A stretch of DNA of 64,000 nt from Spirochaetaceae bacterium (GTDB taxonomy: Bacteria; Spirochaetota; Spirochaetia; SZUA-6; Bin103), in assembly GCA_028821475.1 (NCBI GenBank), contig JAPPGB010000129.1:62001-126000 (forward strand), given 5' to 3'. The first letter of the stretch is position 1. Each line of letters starts with the position of its first letter. A model generated the notes under the pieces. It had not been told where the DNA came from and searched no databases. It was given only the letters and a program-made list of their open reading frames with translations. The position numbers were made by a program, and so were the translations under genes. Shown in pieces: positions 33,108-42,838 of the stretch.

Positions 33108-34103
33108 TCAGCCCGCCATCGCCTCGTAGCGGATGCGCGGATCGATCAGCACCAGCAGCATGTCGGAAATGAACGTGCCTATCACCACCATGAAGGTCAG
33201 CAGCATGGTGATGCTGCCGGCCAGGTACATGTCCTGCGCCAGCAGCGCCCGGAACAGCAGCGGCCCGGTGGTCTCCAGCCCCAGCACGATCGCCGTAATC
33301 GTCTCTCCCGAAACGATGCCGGCCAGTGCCCAACCCACCGTGCTCACGATCGGGTTGATCGACAGCCGCACCGGGTACTTGTACAGCAGGGTATGTTCGT
33401 TCACCCCCTTGGCGCGCGCCGTGATCACGTACTGCCGCGCCAGCTCGTCGAGCAGCGAGCCGCGCATCACGCGCACCAGGTAGCCGGTGCCGGCGGTGCC
33501 GATCACCAGCACCGGGATCGGCATGTGCTTGAGCAGGTCGAGCACCCGCGCCCAGCTCCACGGCGCATCCACGAACTCCGGCGAGAACAGCCCGCCGATG
33601 CTCCAGCCGAACCAGCGGTTGAACAGCAGCATGAAGATCAGCGCGAGCAGGAAGTTGGGCGTCGCCAGACCCACGAACCCCATGAAGGTGAAGGAAAAGT
33701 CGGCGATCGAGTACTGGTGGGTGGCGGAGTAGATGCCGATCGGGATGGCGATGGCGTAGGCGAACAGCAGCGAGGACAGCGACAGCAGCACCGTGAACGG
33801 CAGCCGGTCGGCGATCAGCGTGCCCACCTTCTCCTTGAGGTTGAACGACCAGCCCAGGTTGCCGCGCGAGATGCGCCAGATCCACACCGCGTACTGCACG
33901 TGCACCGGCTTGTCCAGGCCGTACAGCTTGCCCATCGCCGCCAACTCCGCCTCGTCGACGTCGCGCCCGAGGGCCTGCTGGTTGGCGCGATACACGGTCA
34001 GGTAGTCGCCCGGCGGAAGCTGGATGATCAGAAACGCGATCATCGACACCAGCACCAGGACCAGGGCCATGTACAGCACCCGCCGAATGACGTAGTTAAC
34101 CAT
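33108..34103 (-). CDS. Peptide/oligosaccharide ABC permease, OppB type (cluster A)
   Basis: 331 residues with six membrane helices. The start MVNYVIRRVLYMALVLVLVS is the OppB signature N-terminus, and LVRVMRGSLLDELARQYVIT and ARAKG form the cytoplasmic EAA-like loop. ATG 34103 is preferred over a longer reading of 19 poorly conserved residues. It follows a terminator-like hairpin behind the binding-protein gene. Confidence 0.9.
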   Translation of the reverse strand: MVNYVIRRVLYMALVLVLVSMIAFLIIQLPPGDYLTVYRANQQALGRDVDEAELAAMGKLYGLDKPVHVQYAVWIWRISRGNLGWSFNLKEKVGTLIADRLPFTVLLSLSSLLFAYAIAIPIGIYSATHQYSIADFSFTFMGFVGLATPNFLLALIFMLLFNRWFGWSIGGLFSPEFVDAPWSWARVLDLLKHMPIPVLVIGTAGTGYLVRVMRGSLLDELARQYVITARAKGVNEHTLLYKYPVRLSINPIVSTVGWALAGIVSGETITAIVLGLETTGPLLFRALLAQDMYLAGSITMLLTFMVVIGTFISDMLLVLIDPRIRYEAMAG

Positions 34104-34116
34104 TTGCTGCGCTTGC

Positions 34117-34157
34117 AAAAACGGCGGGCACCGGCTGCTGCGGCCGGCGCCCGCCGT
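34117..34157 (-). terminator. Intercistronic terminator between binding protein and OppB (cluster A)
   Basis: Reading leftward, a 15-base-pair stem (34157-34143 with 34135-34121, one wobble pair) and a 7-base loop are followed by a T run at 34121-34117. It sits between the binding-protein stop (34188) and the OppB start (34103). It should reduce permease expression relative to the binding protein. Confidence 0.8.
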
Positions 34158-34187
34158 CATCTATCGTACGCTAGAAGCTCCGGGGAG

Positions 34188-36143
34188 CTACTCCTTGATC
34201 CACCACTGGTAGACGCGGCCGCGGAAGTTGCCCGCGGTGGCGTTGGTCCACGCCAGCTCGTCGTACAGGTTCATGATGTTCTTGCGGAAGATCATCGGGC
34301 GCGGCGGCAGGCCGACGGTGCCGATGGCGAACACGTTCTCGGCGAACATCAGCATGAACTCCTTGCCCATCTCCTGCCACTTGGCGTCGTCGAGCTCGTT
34401 GCGCATCGCGTGGCCGATGTCGAGCATCTCCTTGGCCGCGCCGACCGGCTCTTCGCCCGACTCGCCGTTCGTCTGGTACCAGTTGCGCCACATCGGCGCC
34501 CAGTGGCCGACGGTCAGGAACCAGCCGCTCGCCGGACTGTCGGTGCGGTACTTCAACTGGCTCGGCTCCATGATCCAGGTGGTCAGGTCGTAGTCGGCGT
34601 TGTTGGTGCGCAGCGAGAACAGGCTGCGTTCGATGATGCTGAACTTCAGCTCGATGCCCACCTCGCGCCAGTAGTTGGTGACCAGCTCGGAGATGGTGAC
34701 CAGGTCGGCCAGGCCGGTGCCGGTGATCACCTCCAGGGTCAGGCGGTTGCCGTCCGAACTGAGCCGGTAGCCGTCGCCGTCGCGCTCGGTCAGGCCGATC
34801 TCGTCGAGCAGCCGATTGGCCTCGTCCACGTCGTAGCGGATCGCCTCCTGCTCGGCGGCCTGCACCTCTTCATCGTAGAACGGCTCGTCGCCGAGGGCGA
34901 AGCCGAGCAGCGGCGTGGCCAGCCCCTGGAACACGATGTCGTTGATCTCGTCGCGGTCGATGGCGTGCGACAGCGCCTGCCGGAACCGCTTGTCGCGGTA
35001 CAGCTCGCGCCGCACCGGGTCCTTGTGGTTCAGGTTCAGGTAGTAGGAACCGGCGCCGGCCCACGTGTTGGGACCGATGATTACGTTGTAGTTGTAGCGC
35101 TCGGCGTTCTGCTCCAGGAGCGGCGCCTCGTCCATGCCGAAGCCTTCCACCAGGAAATCGAACTCGCCGGCGATGCCGCGCGCCTTGACCAGCTCCGACT
35201 CGACCACCAGCACGCCGTAGATGTTGTCCAGGTAGGGCAGCTGGTTGCCGGCCTCGTCCACCTTCCAGTAGTAGGGATTGCGGTCCCACACGGTGCGGTC
35301 CATGGTCACCGAGGTGGGCACCCAGGCGTACAGGTAGGGCGGGCCGGGGTAGTGGATGTAGGGCCGCGTCTTCTCACGCGTCTGGTTGAATAGCTGCCAC
35401 CACTCCTCGAGCCCCTCTTCCTTGGCCTTCTTGTCGGCGTCCTCGTTGTAGTCGATGTGCAGCTCCTTGAAGTAGTGCGCCGGGAAGTAGTGGTTCATGT
35501 AGCCGTTGGCGGCGGTGAACATGAACAGTTGCGCGGGCGACGGCCCGGCGAACCCGAACTGCACGGTGCTGTCGTCGATCTGCGTGAAGGTCATGCGCGA
35601 GCCGTGCGACATCCAGGCGCCGGGGGTGAGCGGCGTCAGCTTCTCGTTGAACTGCACGTCCTCGTAGTAGAAGCGCAGGTCCTCGGCCGTGAACGGCGAG
35701 CCGTCCGACCACTTGATGCCCTCGCGCAGGTGCACGGTGAGCTGCGACTTGTCGTCGTTCCAGTCCCAGGCGCGCGCCACGTTGGGCACCACGTTCAGGG
35801 AGTCCTCGGGGTCGAGCTCCATCAACGGTTCGATGTTGACGTGCGCGATCATGTACCAGTTGCCGGTGCTGTGCTTGATGGCCGTGATCGCACCGCCGTA
35901 CTCGCCGATCTCATCCTTGACCTTTACCACCAGCGGCTCCGGCGGCAGCCGTTCCTCCACCGGCGGCAGGTCTCCGGACGCCACCAGTTGCGCCAGCGCG
36001 GGCGCCTCGTTGAAGCTGCCGGAAGCGGCCATCGCCCCCGCCGAACTCGCCTCTGACGAGCCCTCGTCCTCGCCGCCGGCCCAGACCATCGCGGCCGAAC
36101 CGAGCAGCACCAGCGAAACCATTACGCCGGTCATCGCTTTCAT
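34188..36143 (-). CDS. Peptide/oligosaccharide-binding protein, SBP family 5 (cluster A)
   Basis: 651 residues. A signal peptide (MKAMTGVMVSLVLLGSAAMVWA) is followed by an acidic linker (GGEDEGSSE) and a family 5 domain. The stretch GSFNEAPALAQLVASGDLPP is a hallmark of this subgroup of large binding proteins, and LREGIKWSDGSPFTAEDLRF is the family 5 signature near residue 150. Periplasmic, without a lipobox. ATG 36143 has GGGAGGT upstream. Paralogous with the protein at 48877 (same NEAP...LPPV block). Substrate unknown; the family covers peptides, opines and oligosaccharides. Confidence 0.9.
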   Translation of the reverse strand: MKAMTGVMVSLVLLGSAAMVWAGGEDEGSSEASSAGAMAASGSFNEAPALAQLVASGDLPPVEERLPPEPLVVKVKDEIGEYGGAITAIKHSTGNWYMIAHVNIEPLMELDPEDSLNVVPNVARAWDWNDDKSQLTVHLREGIKWSDGSPFTAEDLRFYYEDVQFNEKLTPLTPGAWMSHGSRMTFTQIDDSTVQFGFAGPSPAQLFMFTAANGYMNHYFPAHYFKELHIDYNEDADKKAKEEGLEEWWQLFNQTREKTRPYIHYPGPPYLYAWVPTSVTMDRTVWDRNPYYWKVDEAGNQLPYLDNIYGVLVVESELVKARGIAGEFDFLVEGFGMDEAPLLEQNAERYNYNVIIGPNTWAGAGSYYLNLNHKDPVRRELYRDKRFRQALSHAIDRDEINDIVFQGLATPLLGFALGDEPFYDEEVQAAEQEAIRYDVDEANRLLDEIGLTERDGDGYRLSSDGNRLTLEVITGTGLADLVTISELVTNYWREVGIELKFSIIERSLFSLRTNNADYDLTTWIMEPSQLKYRTDSPASGWFLTVGHWAPMWRNWYQTNGESGEEPVGAAKEMLDIGHAMRNELDDAKWQEMGKEFMLMFAENVFAIGTVGLPPRPMIFRKNIMNLYDELAWTNATAGNFRGRVYQWWIKE

Positions 36144-36401
36144 ACCTACCTCCCTTGGAAGTGTGATGGTCGTTTATAGGCCACCCGGTCCCACCCGTCA
36201 AGGAGCGCCGGCTCGCCCATCGGCGTCCGCTGATGCGAATCGGCACGTCGTCACGTGCCGCGCGGGCGGTTGGGGCGCTGCAGCGATGGGGGAGGGACAA
36301 GACATTGCAGCGACGATGACCTGCCGCGCGACGCCTCGCCACGGGCTGCTAGCGCCCCGAAGCCGCCGCCTGCGGCGACGCTTCCGGCCCCACCGGCCTG
36401 C

Positions 36402-37424
36402 CTAGGGCCGACGCTTTCGAACATTGGTCGGTGGGCCGGACGCGCCTGCACTCCCGCGCGTGGCCCGGTGCGGGGTCTCCGACACCGACTTGGCGGCATC
36501 GGCGCCGAGACGACCCACGCCGCCCCTGAGCGTGGTTGCGCCACGCAACCTTGGATCGAGCAGGTCGCGCACCGCGTCACCCAACATGTTGAAACTGTAC
36601 ACCACGATGGTCAGGCACAGGCCGGGCCACAGCGCCAACCACGGCGCCTGCTCCATGTACTTGCGCCCCTCCCGGCTGAGCATGCCTCCCCAGTCGGGGA
36701 TGGTGGCCGGCAGACCGAATCCCAGGAAGCCCAGTGCGGCCAACGCCATGATCACGCCGCCTATACTGGTGCTGAATGAAATGATTATGACCGGTGTGAT
36801 ATTGGGCACGACATGGCGTAGGAGCGATCTCCATCGCGACGAGCCAACCGCCTCGGCGACGTCGAAATAGGCGTTCTCCTTGATAGCGATGACAGCGCCT
36901 CTGATTACTCTCGCGCCGCCTATGCCGCCCGATATCCCCATGACCAGGATGATCTGCAGCAGTCCCTCCCCCACTATGGCTATGAGGGTCAACAGCAGCA
37001 GCAATCCCGGAAACGCCATCCAGGCATCGACGAATCTCTGCACGCCCAGGTCCAGTTTGCCACCGACAAATCCCGAAACCCCACCGATCACGGTGCTGAT
37101 GAATACGCTGATGGTGGTCACCGATACGCCGACCAGTACGGACACGCGAGCTCCGAAGATAAGGCGGCTCAGGAGGTCTCGTCCGGCCTGGTCGGTACCA
37201 AGCAGATAACGGGCCGATGGGCCCTGCAGGCGGTCTACCAGGTGCAGTTCGGCATATGGATAGGGCGACAATGCATCTCCAAAGACAGCCACCAGGATTA
37301 CCATGAGTATGACGACCCCGCTGGCCGCGCCCAACGGCTTCTCGGTGATCAGCCTGATAACGAATCTGGCCGCCGCGCTGCGTCTCCTGGGCTCGTTCAC
37401 TGCGCCGACGGGCATCCGAGACAT
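36402..37424 (-). CDS. Peptide/oligosaccharide ABC permease, OppC type (cluster B)
   Basis: 340 residues. The usual OppC layout has the first helix near 30-50, then LLGTDQAGRDLLSRLIFGAR near 80-100, five more helices, and the EAA loop ENAYFDVAEAVGSSRWRSLL. It lacks the large insert seen in clusters A and C. The start ATG 37424 overlaps the OppB stop (TGATG). The last 40 residues are a charged extension (GADAAKSVSETPHRATRG) not typical of the family. Confidence 0.9.
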   Translation of the reverse strand: MSRMPVGAVNEPRRRSAAARFVIRLITEKPLGAASGVVILMVILVAVFGDALSPYPYAELHLVDRLQGPSARYLLGTDQAGRDLLSRLIFGARVSVLVGVSVTTISVFISTVIGGVSGFVGGKLDLGVQRFVDAWMAFPGLLLLLTLIAIVGEGLLQIILVMGISGGIGGARVIRGAVIAIKENAYFDVAEAVGSSRWRSLLRHVVPNITPVIIISFSTSIGGVIMALAALGFLGFGLPATIPDWGGMLSREGRKYMEQAPWLALWPGLCLTIVVYSFNMLGDAVRDLLDPRLRGATTLRGGVGRLGADAAKSVSETPHRATRGSAGASGPPTNVRKRRP

Positions 37425-38389
37425 CACTGGTAGCGAATCCTGGGATCCAGGTAGGGGTACAGCATGTCGATGAGTAGAGAGCTGAACAACACGACGCTGG
37501 CCAGGAGCAGGTTGATTGCGGAAACGACCGGGTAGTCTCTCTGGTTGAGCGCAGCCACGAACAGGCGACCTATGCCCGGCAAAACGAATATCTCTTCCAA
37601 GATAACCGAGCCCCCGACCAGGAGAGGGAGCTGCAGGCCGATCAGGGTAAGGACTGGGATGAATGCATTCTTGATGGCGTGTCTGACAATGATCACCCTC
37701 TCCCTGAGCCCCTTGGACCAGGCCGTCCGGATATAGTCCTGCCTGAGCACCTCCAGCATCATGGTGCGCATCAGCCGCATGGTGGCGGCCGACATGGCCG
37801 TGCCCAGGATGAGGGACGGAATGAGGAACATCCCGAGATTCCCCAGCGGGTCTTCCGCAAACGGAATCAACTCTACCGATGGCGACCAGCCCCACCAGAT
37901 TGCCGGGTAGAGCATGACCATGACGCCAAGCCAGAAGTTGGGCGTTGCCAAGCCGATGACGGCGACGGTGCGGCCTGCGTAGTCGATCGCCGTATCCTGG
38001 CGAATCGCCGAGTAGAGACCGACTGGCAGCGCTATGACGAGCCCTATTACGATTGCCATAACGCCAAGCTCGACGGTTACCGGCAATCTGCTTATGATCC
38101 TCTCCTCTATTGACCAGTGTCCCGTAAGCGACTCACCGAACGTGCCGCGCAGGAGAATATCTCCCATCCAGCGTCCATATTGCACGTGCACGGGCACGTC
38201 CAATCCCAGCATCCGCTCAAGCGCTTCACGGTCTACCACGCCACCGGCGGAAGACCATGCTTCCATCTCCGCCACCATTGCGTCTATTACGTCGCCGGGG
38301 AGGAAGCGGACCGCGAGAAAGACTATGACGGTCAATATCCACAAGGTGGGGATGGTCAGCAACAAGCGTCTAATGAGATAGGCTCTCAT
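37424..38389 (-). CDS. Peptide/oligosaccharide ABC permease, OppB type (cluster B)
   Basis: 321 residues, MRAYLIRRLLLTIPTLWILT at the start and six membrane helices, with MRTMMLEVLRQDYIRTAWSK and GLRE as the EAA loop. Translationally coupled to the OppC gene by a one-base overlap. It resembles the OppB of cluster D (same RTMMLEVLRQDFIRTAYAKG pattern), so clusters B and D are sister systems. Confidence 0.9.
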   Translation of the reverse strand: MRAYLIRRLLLTIPTLWILTVIVFLAVRFLPGDVIDAMVAEMEAWSSAGGVVDREALERMLGLDVPVHVQYGRWMGDILLRGTFGESLTGHWSIEERIISRLPVTVELGVMAIVIGLVIALPVGLYSAIRQDTAIDYAGRTVAVIGLATPNFWLGVMVMLYPAIWWGWSPSVELIPFAEDPLGNLGMFLIPSLILGTAMSAATMRLMRTMMLEVLRQDYIRTAWSKGLRERVIIVRHAIKNAFIPVLTLIGLQLPLLVGGSVILEEIFVLPGIGRLFVAALNQRDYPVVSAINLLLASVVLFSSLLIDMLYPYLDPRIRYQ

Positions 38390-38433
38390 GGGACAAATGC
38401 CCTTGTCATTGCTTAGCCTGAGCTATTTAGATG

Positions 38434-38476
38434 GGGAGCCGGGAAGCGCCCGCAGGCGAATCGCCTCCCGGCTCCC
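38434..38476 (-). terminator. Intercistronic hairpin between binding protein and OppB (cluster B)
   Basis: Arms 38434-38448 and 38462-38476 pair over 15 bases with one wobble; the loop is 13 bases. No T run follows, so it may stabilise the upstream message or stall RNA polymerase rather than terminate fully. It lies between the binding-protein stop (38487) and the OppB start (38389), the same place as the T-tailed hairpins of two other ABC operons. Confidence 0.7.
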
Positions 38477-38486
38477 TTATTCATCA

Positions 38487-40301
38487 CTAGTTTCCCATCT
38501 CTTCCTTCATCTCCTGGTCGATCCAGAGGCGCGCCAGGTGGGTCATGCGTTCGCCCCATCCCATGCCTGCTTCACCGAAATAACCCTGAACCCACGGTTG
38601 GTTCACGAAATGATTGGGGATGTTGGATTTCACCAAGCCGCAGTGCTCCCTTACGCAGAGCTCATCGGACTGTCTCTGTATCCTCTTGAACTCCTCGATG
38701 TCGGTAGTCTCCGAGGCGGCAACATAAAGGGCGTCCATGCGCGGATCATTCATCTTGTTGGCGCTGCGTCCGCTGACCAGTGTGGTTACCGCTCCAAACG
38801 TGTATCCGACCAGGCCGGGGCCGCCGAAGTAGCCGTAATACGAAGTAAATAAGCCGTACTCGAGCGTTTCCGCCTTCAAGGCAGCTCCCATTTCAGCGGT
38901 ACCGAACACCTCAAGCTCGCCTTTTACGCCAATGGCGTCGAGGTAGCCGATGACCAGTTCCGGATAGGTCTCATCCCACCGGTCGAAATGGCCCAGCTTG
39001 ATGGTAAATCTATAACCGTCGTCGCCGCGCGGATAGCCGGCAGCATCAAGCAACGCCTCTGCCTCTTCCGGGTGATACTCATACTCATGCTTGACGTCGT
39101 CCGGCCACTCTGCATATGGCCAGCTATACTGTGGCGTGAATTGGCCAACCAACCCGTACGGTGTTGGATCGCCCATACCCTTGTTGTAGGTAGCGTTGAT
39201 GGTCTCGCGGTCCACTGCCATCTGCAGTGCCTTGCGCACATTGACGTCCTGCATGAACGGCACAGTCCAATTGAAATAGAACGTGCCGCTAGGCCGGCTA
39301 TAGACCGGCCAGAACTCCATTTCAGGGTTGGTCTGCTGGAGGCTCGCTACGTCGTCGATAGAGGTTACATAGGCGTCGCCGACGTTACTCAGCATATCAA
39401 TCTTGCCGGTGCGCAGTGCCGCCAGACGTGTCGATGTGTCCGGCATGAGCAGCGACCGGTACTCGTCAATATAGGGCAACCGGTTGCCGAATTTCTCGTC
39501 AACGCCCCAGTAGTCAGGATTCTTCACCCAGGTTGCCGAGCTGCCCTCCACGAAATCAGTCAGTCGCAAGGGCCCGGTGCCGACCACGTTGTTCCAGTCC
39601 TTGGCGTCTCCGTATTTCTCGATTACTTCGCGAGGTAACACGATAAAGTAGTTGTTGGTCATTTTCCCGAGCACATCGAGCTGAGGCTTTGCCAGCTTGA
39701 TCTCAATCGTCCATTGGTCGGTGGCCGTTACCGAGACGATTTCTGCACCCTGAGTTACCCCACCCTTGCCGGTGCTCGGCCCGTCTTCGGCGAAGTCCCC
39801 CAGGCCCAGAAAGCGGTGATAGTTCCATTCGACGTCATGAGCATCGAACTGCCGACCGTTGACCGGCTCCTTGTCGTCCCAGTTGACGCCCTGGCGAATG
39901 TTGAAGATGAACGTGGTGTCGTCGGGCATCGACCAGCTTTCGGCCAGAGACCCTGTGCTCATCTCCGGGGTCACCACTTGGTACAATTCACCGCGCCATA
40001 TATCTCTGGATAGTCCCCAGTCGGCGAACGCGAGCCGTTCATTGACACCCCCGATGAGGTGTTGCGCCCAGCCAGTATTGAACCAGGGGTCGATACCCGG
40101 AGGATAGACCTTGGCGCCCCACGTGAGGGTCCCGCCATACTCCGGCGCGGTCCACGTCCTGCCGGTCGCGGTGTCGAACACCGTTTCCCTCTCCGTAGCC
40201 GCCGCCGGCTCCTCTTCCGCGGCGGCGGCCCAGAGGCCGGTCGCCATCAGCACCAGGATCAACGCAACCGCAAAGGTCCTGGTAACTTGCATGAAATTCA
40301 T
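38487..40301 (-). CDS. Peptide/oligosaccharide-binding protein, SBP family 5 (cluster B)
   Basis: 604 residues. A signal peptide (MNFMQVTRTFAVALILVLMATGLWA) is followed by AAAEEEPAAATERE, a spirochaete-style acidic linker. The family 5 domain includes FNIRQGVNWDDKEPVNGRQF and DAHDVEW near 140-165. It is closest within the window to the cluster D protein at 60667 (shared GREFDAHDV, GDPTPYG and PEEAE blocks). It heads a binding protein-OppB-OppC operon. Soluble periplasmic, no lipobox Cys. Confidence 0.9.
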   Translation of the reverse strand: MNFMQVTRTFAVALILVLMATGLWAAAAEEEPAAATERETVFDTATGRTWTAPEYGGTLTWGAKVYPPGIDPWFNTGWAQHLIGGVNERLAFADWGLSRDIWRGELYQVVTPEMSTGSLAESWSMPDDTTFIFNIRQGVNWDDKEPVNGRQFDAHDVEWNYHRFLGLGDFAEDGPSTGKGGVTQGAEIVSVTATDQWTIEIKLAKPQLDVLGKMTNNYFIVLPREVIEKYGDAKDWNNVVGTGPLRLTDFVEGSSATWVKNPDYWGVDEKFGNRLPYIDEYRSLLMPDTSTRLAALRTGKIDMLSNVGDAYVTSIDDVASLQQTNPEMEFWPVYSRPSGTFYFNWTVPFMQDVNVRKALQMAVDRETINATYNKGMGDPTPYGLVGQFTPQYSWPYAEWPDDVKHEYEYHPEEAEALLDAAGYPRGDDGYRFTIKLGHFDRWDETYPELVIGYLDAIGVKGELEVFGTAEMGAALKAETLEYGLFTSYYGYFGGPGLVGYTFGAVTTLVSGRSANKMNDPRMDALYVAASETTDIEEFKRIQRQSDELCVREHCGLVKSNIPNHFVNQPWVQGYFGEAGMGWGERMTHLARLWIDQEMKEEMGN

Positions 40302-40767
40302 ACGTTACTCCGCATGTCGATTGTCGAGAGTATTGCGTAGCGGCCTGCCGCTCCCTGGCTACCCTCAAGCCCGCAACGCGGGCCGCCAGACTGAGTCAAA
40401 ATTCACCGGCAGCGCGCGGCGTGTGACTCACCGGGCTCGCCCGGGCTCACGCCGTGCGCGGATGCGGTTCCTTGAGTATCATTTTGCACCCCCTATTTTG
40501 ATTTACTTGGCCACGGGGTGCCCGGTCATATGGCTGACAGAAGCTGTGTGTCTCGGGTCGGAAGGAGGGGTCGCCTACGGGGCGATCAGCCGGAGCGGTT
40601 AGTTGTTTCTCGGTCGAAAGTGCCGCGGAGGGAAGGGGGGGCCGACGAGGCATGAATCTGTTCATGATTCTATCGCGGGCTTGTGATCGTGTCACGGACG
40701 TGGAGCGCGGGTAGCGCGGGTCAGCGCCAGCCCACCGACCGAGCCCCAGCGAGCCCCACTGCGGCAT
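40302..40767. other. Intergenic stretch upstream of cluster B
   Basis: No convincing gene. A leftward open frame across 40863-40447 has an Arg/Pro-rich composition and no family-like pattern. The stretch presumably contains the promoter of the cluster B operon, but I cannot fix a -35/-10 pair. Confidence 0.4.
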
Positions 40768-40855
40768 CGCCCGTGCTCGCGCAGCGAGAGGGCCGCTGTC
40801 TCGGAAGCGCTTTGTCCACATTTTGCGCGCCGCGGCTACAAGCGCGCAAGTGACC
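40768..40855 (+). pseudogene. Fragment of the VapB-like antitoxin gene
   Basis: This stretch aligns with 42650-42735 of the intact antitoxin gene (shared run gcgctttgtccac against gcgctctgtccac, followed by gcgcgccgcggct in both). A one-base insertion after the Ser-Thr codons breaks the frame. It ends in unrelated sequence just before the stop of the leftward ATPase gene. Confidence 0.65.
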
Positions 40856-40887
40856 CGTCGCACCAGCCCGGGCCTGCCGGACGCGGG

Positions 40888-42456
40888 TCACATACCCCAC
40901 ACGTCGACTGCCACCGCGCTGCCGCCGTGCGCCGGGTTGTGCCGGAGATGGAACACCTTCTCCTCCCAGCTCCGCCGCTCGCGGCGGTCGATCACGACCA
41001 AGTGCCCCGCTTCGGCCGCGCTGCGGTCCACGTAGCGAGCCGTCTGCGCGACGCCCTCGGCGATGACGCCATCGAGCCCGTCGCGCTCCCGCACCACCTT
41101 GCACTCCACCACGAACTCCTGCACCCGGTCGGCCATCGGCCACACGATCAGCAGGTCCACCCTCCCGCTGCCCAGGGCGTATTCGCGCTCGATGCGCCCG
41201 CCGCCGTTCACCACGCGCTGCAAGTACGCCTGCAGGAGCAACTGCGGCCATGCCTCGGCGTAGGCGAAGCGGTCCCTCCAGTGCTCGGAGTGGCGGCGAA
41301 AGAAGCCCTGGAACTGTTCCATCAGCAACTCCGCGTCCAAGCTGCCGTCCGCTCTCACGAATCGAAGCGGCAACACATCCAGCGTCTCCTGCGCCACCCA
41401 TGCCAGTTCGCGCGGCAGCACCTCGGCGTAGATCGGGTTGGCCACACGCAGCGGCGCATCGCGGGCCACCAGGCCGAGGTCGCGCGCGTAAGCGACATCG
41501 CGGCCGGTGAAGGCGTGACGGCCCGAGCCGCTCAGCATCGGCTCGATCACCCGCCGCACGCGATCCTCACGCAGCTTGTCCGCGAGGTAGTCCAGGTGCG
41601 TCACCCGGTTGACGATAAGATCCTCGCGGACCGAGAGGACGTCGTCCGCGGTCACCGTGCGCGAGCGGTCTTCGCGCAGCGTCCTGTTCCGGAAGCAGGT
41701 GCCGTGCGCCAACGCGTTCACCAGCCAGGGCTGACCGCGCGCCTGGGTCCACACCGCCTCCAGCGCCTCGGGCGCGAATGCCTGGCCGGTCTCTTCCGTG
41801 TGCTGGATCAGCAGCGCCAGCGTCTGCGCCTGTGAGAAGTCTCCCAGCCGCAGCGACACCGCGGCGATGTTGAACGGGCTGCCGGCGGCGCCCATGCGGT
41901 AGTCGCGCAGGTCGCGCATGCCGCACAGGACCACGCTGTGCGGGAAGCGTTCCGGACGCCCGGGGTAGCCGGCGCGGATCTGCTGGAGCACCGACAGGAG
42001 CGAATCGCCCACCAGCGTGTCGATCTCGTCGATCAGCAGCACCAGCGGGCGCGCCGACGCCTGCGCCCAGCGCTGCAGAGCTACGCTCAACGCCAGGTCC
42101 GGACCGAACTCAGCGAGGATCTCCGCCCAAGCGTCTCGCAGGAATCGGTCGCCCGACGCCGCATCTGCCGCATTCGCCAGCGTGGCGAGGACCACGCGCA
42201 TCGCCCGCTGCACGTCGTCGCGGGCGGTGCGGGCGGTCTCGACCGTGACGTAAACGCAACCGTATCCTCGCTCGTTCAACACTTCGGCCAGCGCCAACAG
42301 CGCCGACGTCTTGCCAGTCTGCCGCGGCGCGTGCAGCACGAAGTACTGCTCGTCCCGTACCAGCCCGAGCACTTCGTCCAGGTCGATGCGTTCAAGCGGT
42401 GGGATACAATAGTGCTTGTCGGGCTTGACGGGACCGGCGGTGGTGAACGAACGCAT
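40888..42456 (-). CDS. AAA ATPase with C-terminal PD-(D/E)XK-like domain
   Basis: 522 residues. Walker A HAPRQTGKTS is at 42-51 and Walker B PLVLLIDEIDT near 137-147, followed by a winged-helix region. The C-terminal part (about 430-480) has a nuclease-like core GRVDLLIVW with EFVVECKVV (Asp, then Glu-x-Lys). This is a common ATPase of mobile and defence regions whose biological role is unproven. ATG 42456 has GAGGAT upstream; a much longer open frame beyond it covers the opposite-strand toxin-antitoxin genes and is not real. Confidence 0.83.
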   Translation of the reverse strand: MRSFTTAGPVKPDKHYCIPPLERIDLDEVLGLVRDEQYFVLHAPRQTGKTSALLALAEVLNERGYGCVYVTVETARTARDDVQRAMRVVLATLANAADAASGDRFLRDAWAEILAEFGPDLALSVALQRWAQASARPLVLLIDEIDTLVGDSLLSVLQQIRAGYPGRPERFPHSVVLCGMRDLRDYRMGAAGSPFNIAAVSLRLGDFSQAQTLALLIQHTEETGQAFAPEALEAVWTQARGQPWLVNALAHGTCFRNRTLREDRSRTVTADDVLSVREDLIVNRVTHLDYLADKLREDRVRRVIEPMLSGSGRHAFTGRDVAYARDLGLVARDAPLRVANPIYAEVLPRELAWVAQETLDVLPLRFVRADGSLDAELLMEQFQGFFRRHSEHWRDRFAYAEAWPQLLLQAYLQRVVNGGGRIEREYALGSGRVDLLIVWPMADRVQEFVVECKVVRERDGLDGVIAEGVAQTARYVDRSAAEAGHLVVIDRRERRSWEEKVFHLRHNPAHGGSAVAVDVWGM

Positions 42457-42607
42457 GGTATCCTCGCTTGGCGACGGCCGGGAGTGGCCCGGCGCTCCCG
42501 TGCGGAGTGTATCATAGCGCCTGCTCCACCTCCGGTCGCGACCGCCACCACGCGCCCGCGTGCCTACGCGCCTTGATGCGGTGATGTAACGATGCGATGA
42601 TACCGTC

Positions 42608-42838
42608 ATGCGGACCACCGTGACGATCGACGATGACGTGCTGGCCGTTGCCCGGGCGCTGGCGCAGAGAGACGGCGGCAGCCTGGGGAGCGCTCTGTCC
42701 ACGCTCGCGCGCCGCGGCTTCAGGAACGCGGCAATCGATGACGACGATGAGGACGACCTGCCCACATTTCGCGTTACGCCCGACTCCGCTCCCATCACCA
42801 GCGAGGATGTCCGGAAGGCGCTCAGCGACTGGCCATGA
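42608..42838 (+). CDS. VapB-like antitoxin
   Basis: 76 residues. MRTTVTIDDDVLAVARALAQ is a ribbon-helix-helix start typical of antitoxins of PIN toxins. The acidic tail DDDDEDDLPTFRVTPDSAPI would wrap the toxin. Its stop overlaps the toxin start (ATGA at 42835-42838). Pieces of this gene recur at 40768-40855 and 44283-44341. Confidence 0.85.
   Translation: MRTTVTIDDDVLAVARALAQRDGGSLGSALSTLARRGFRNAAIDDDDEDDLPTFRVTPDSAPITSEDVRKALSDWP

Noticed and set aside
33063-35393. Long rightward open frame (776 codons) opposite the cluster A permease and binding-protein genes
   Set aside because: It is the antisense shadow of clear ABC genes; its His/Val/Gln/Arg-rich product has no family pattern.
40447-40863. 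Leftward open frame of 138 codons
   Set aside because: No family-like features, no ribosome site, and it overlaps an antitoxin remnant on the other strand.
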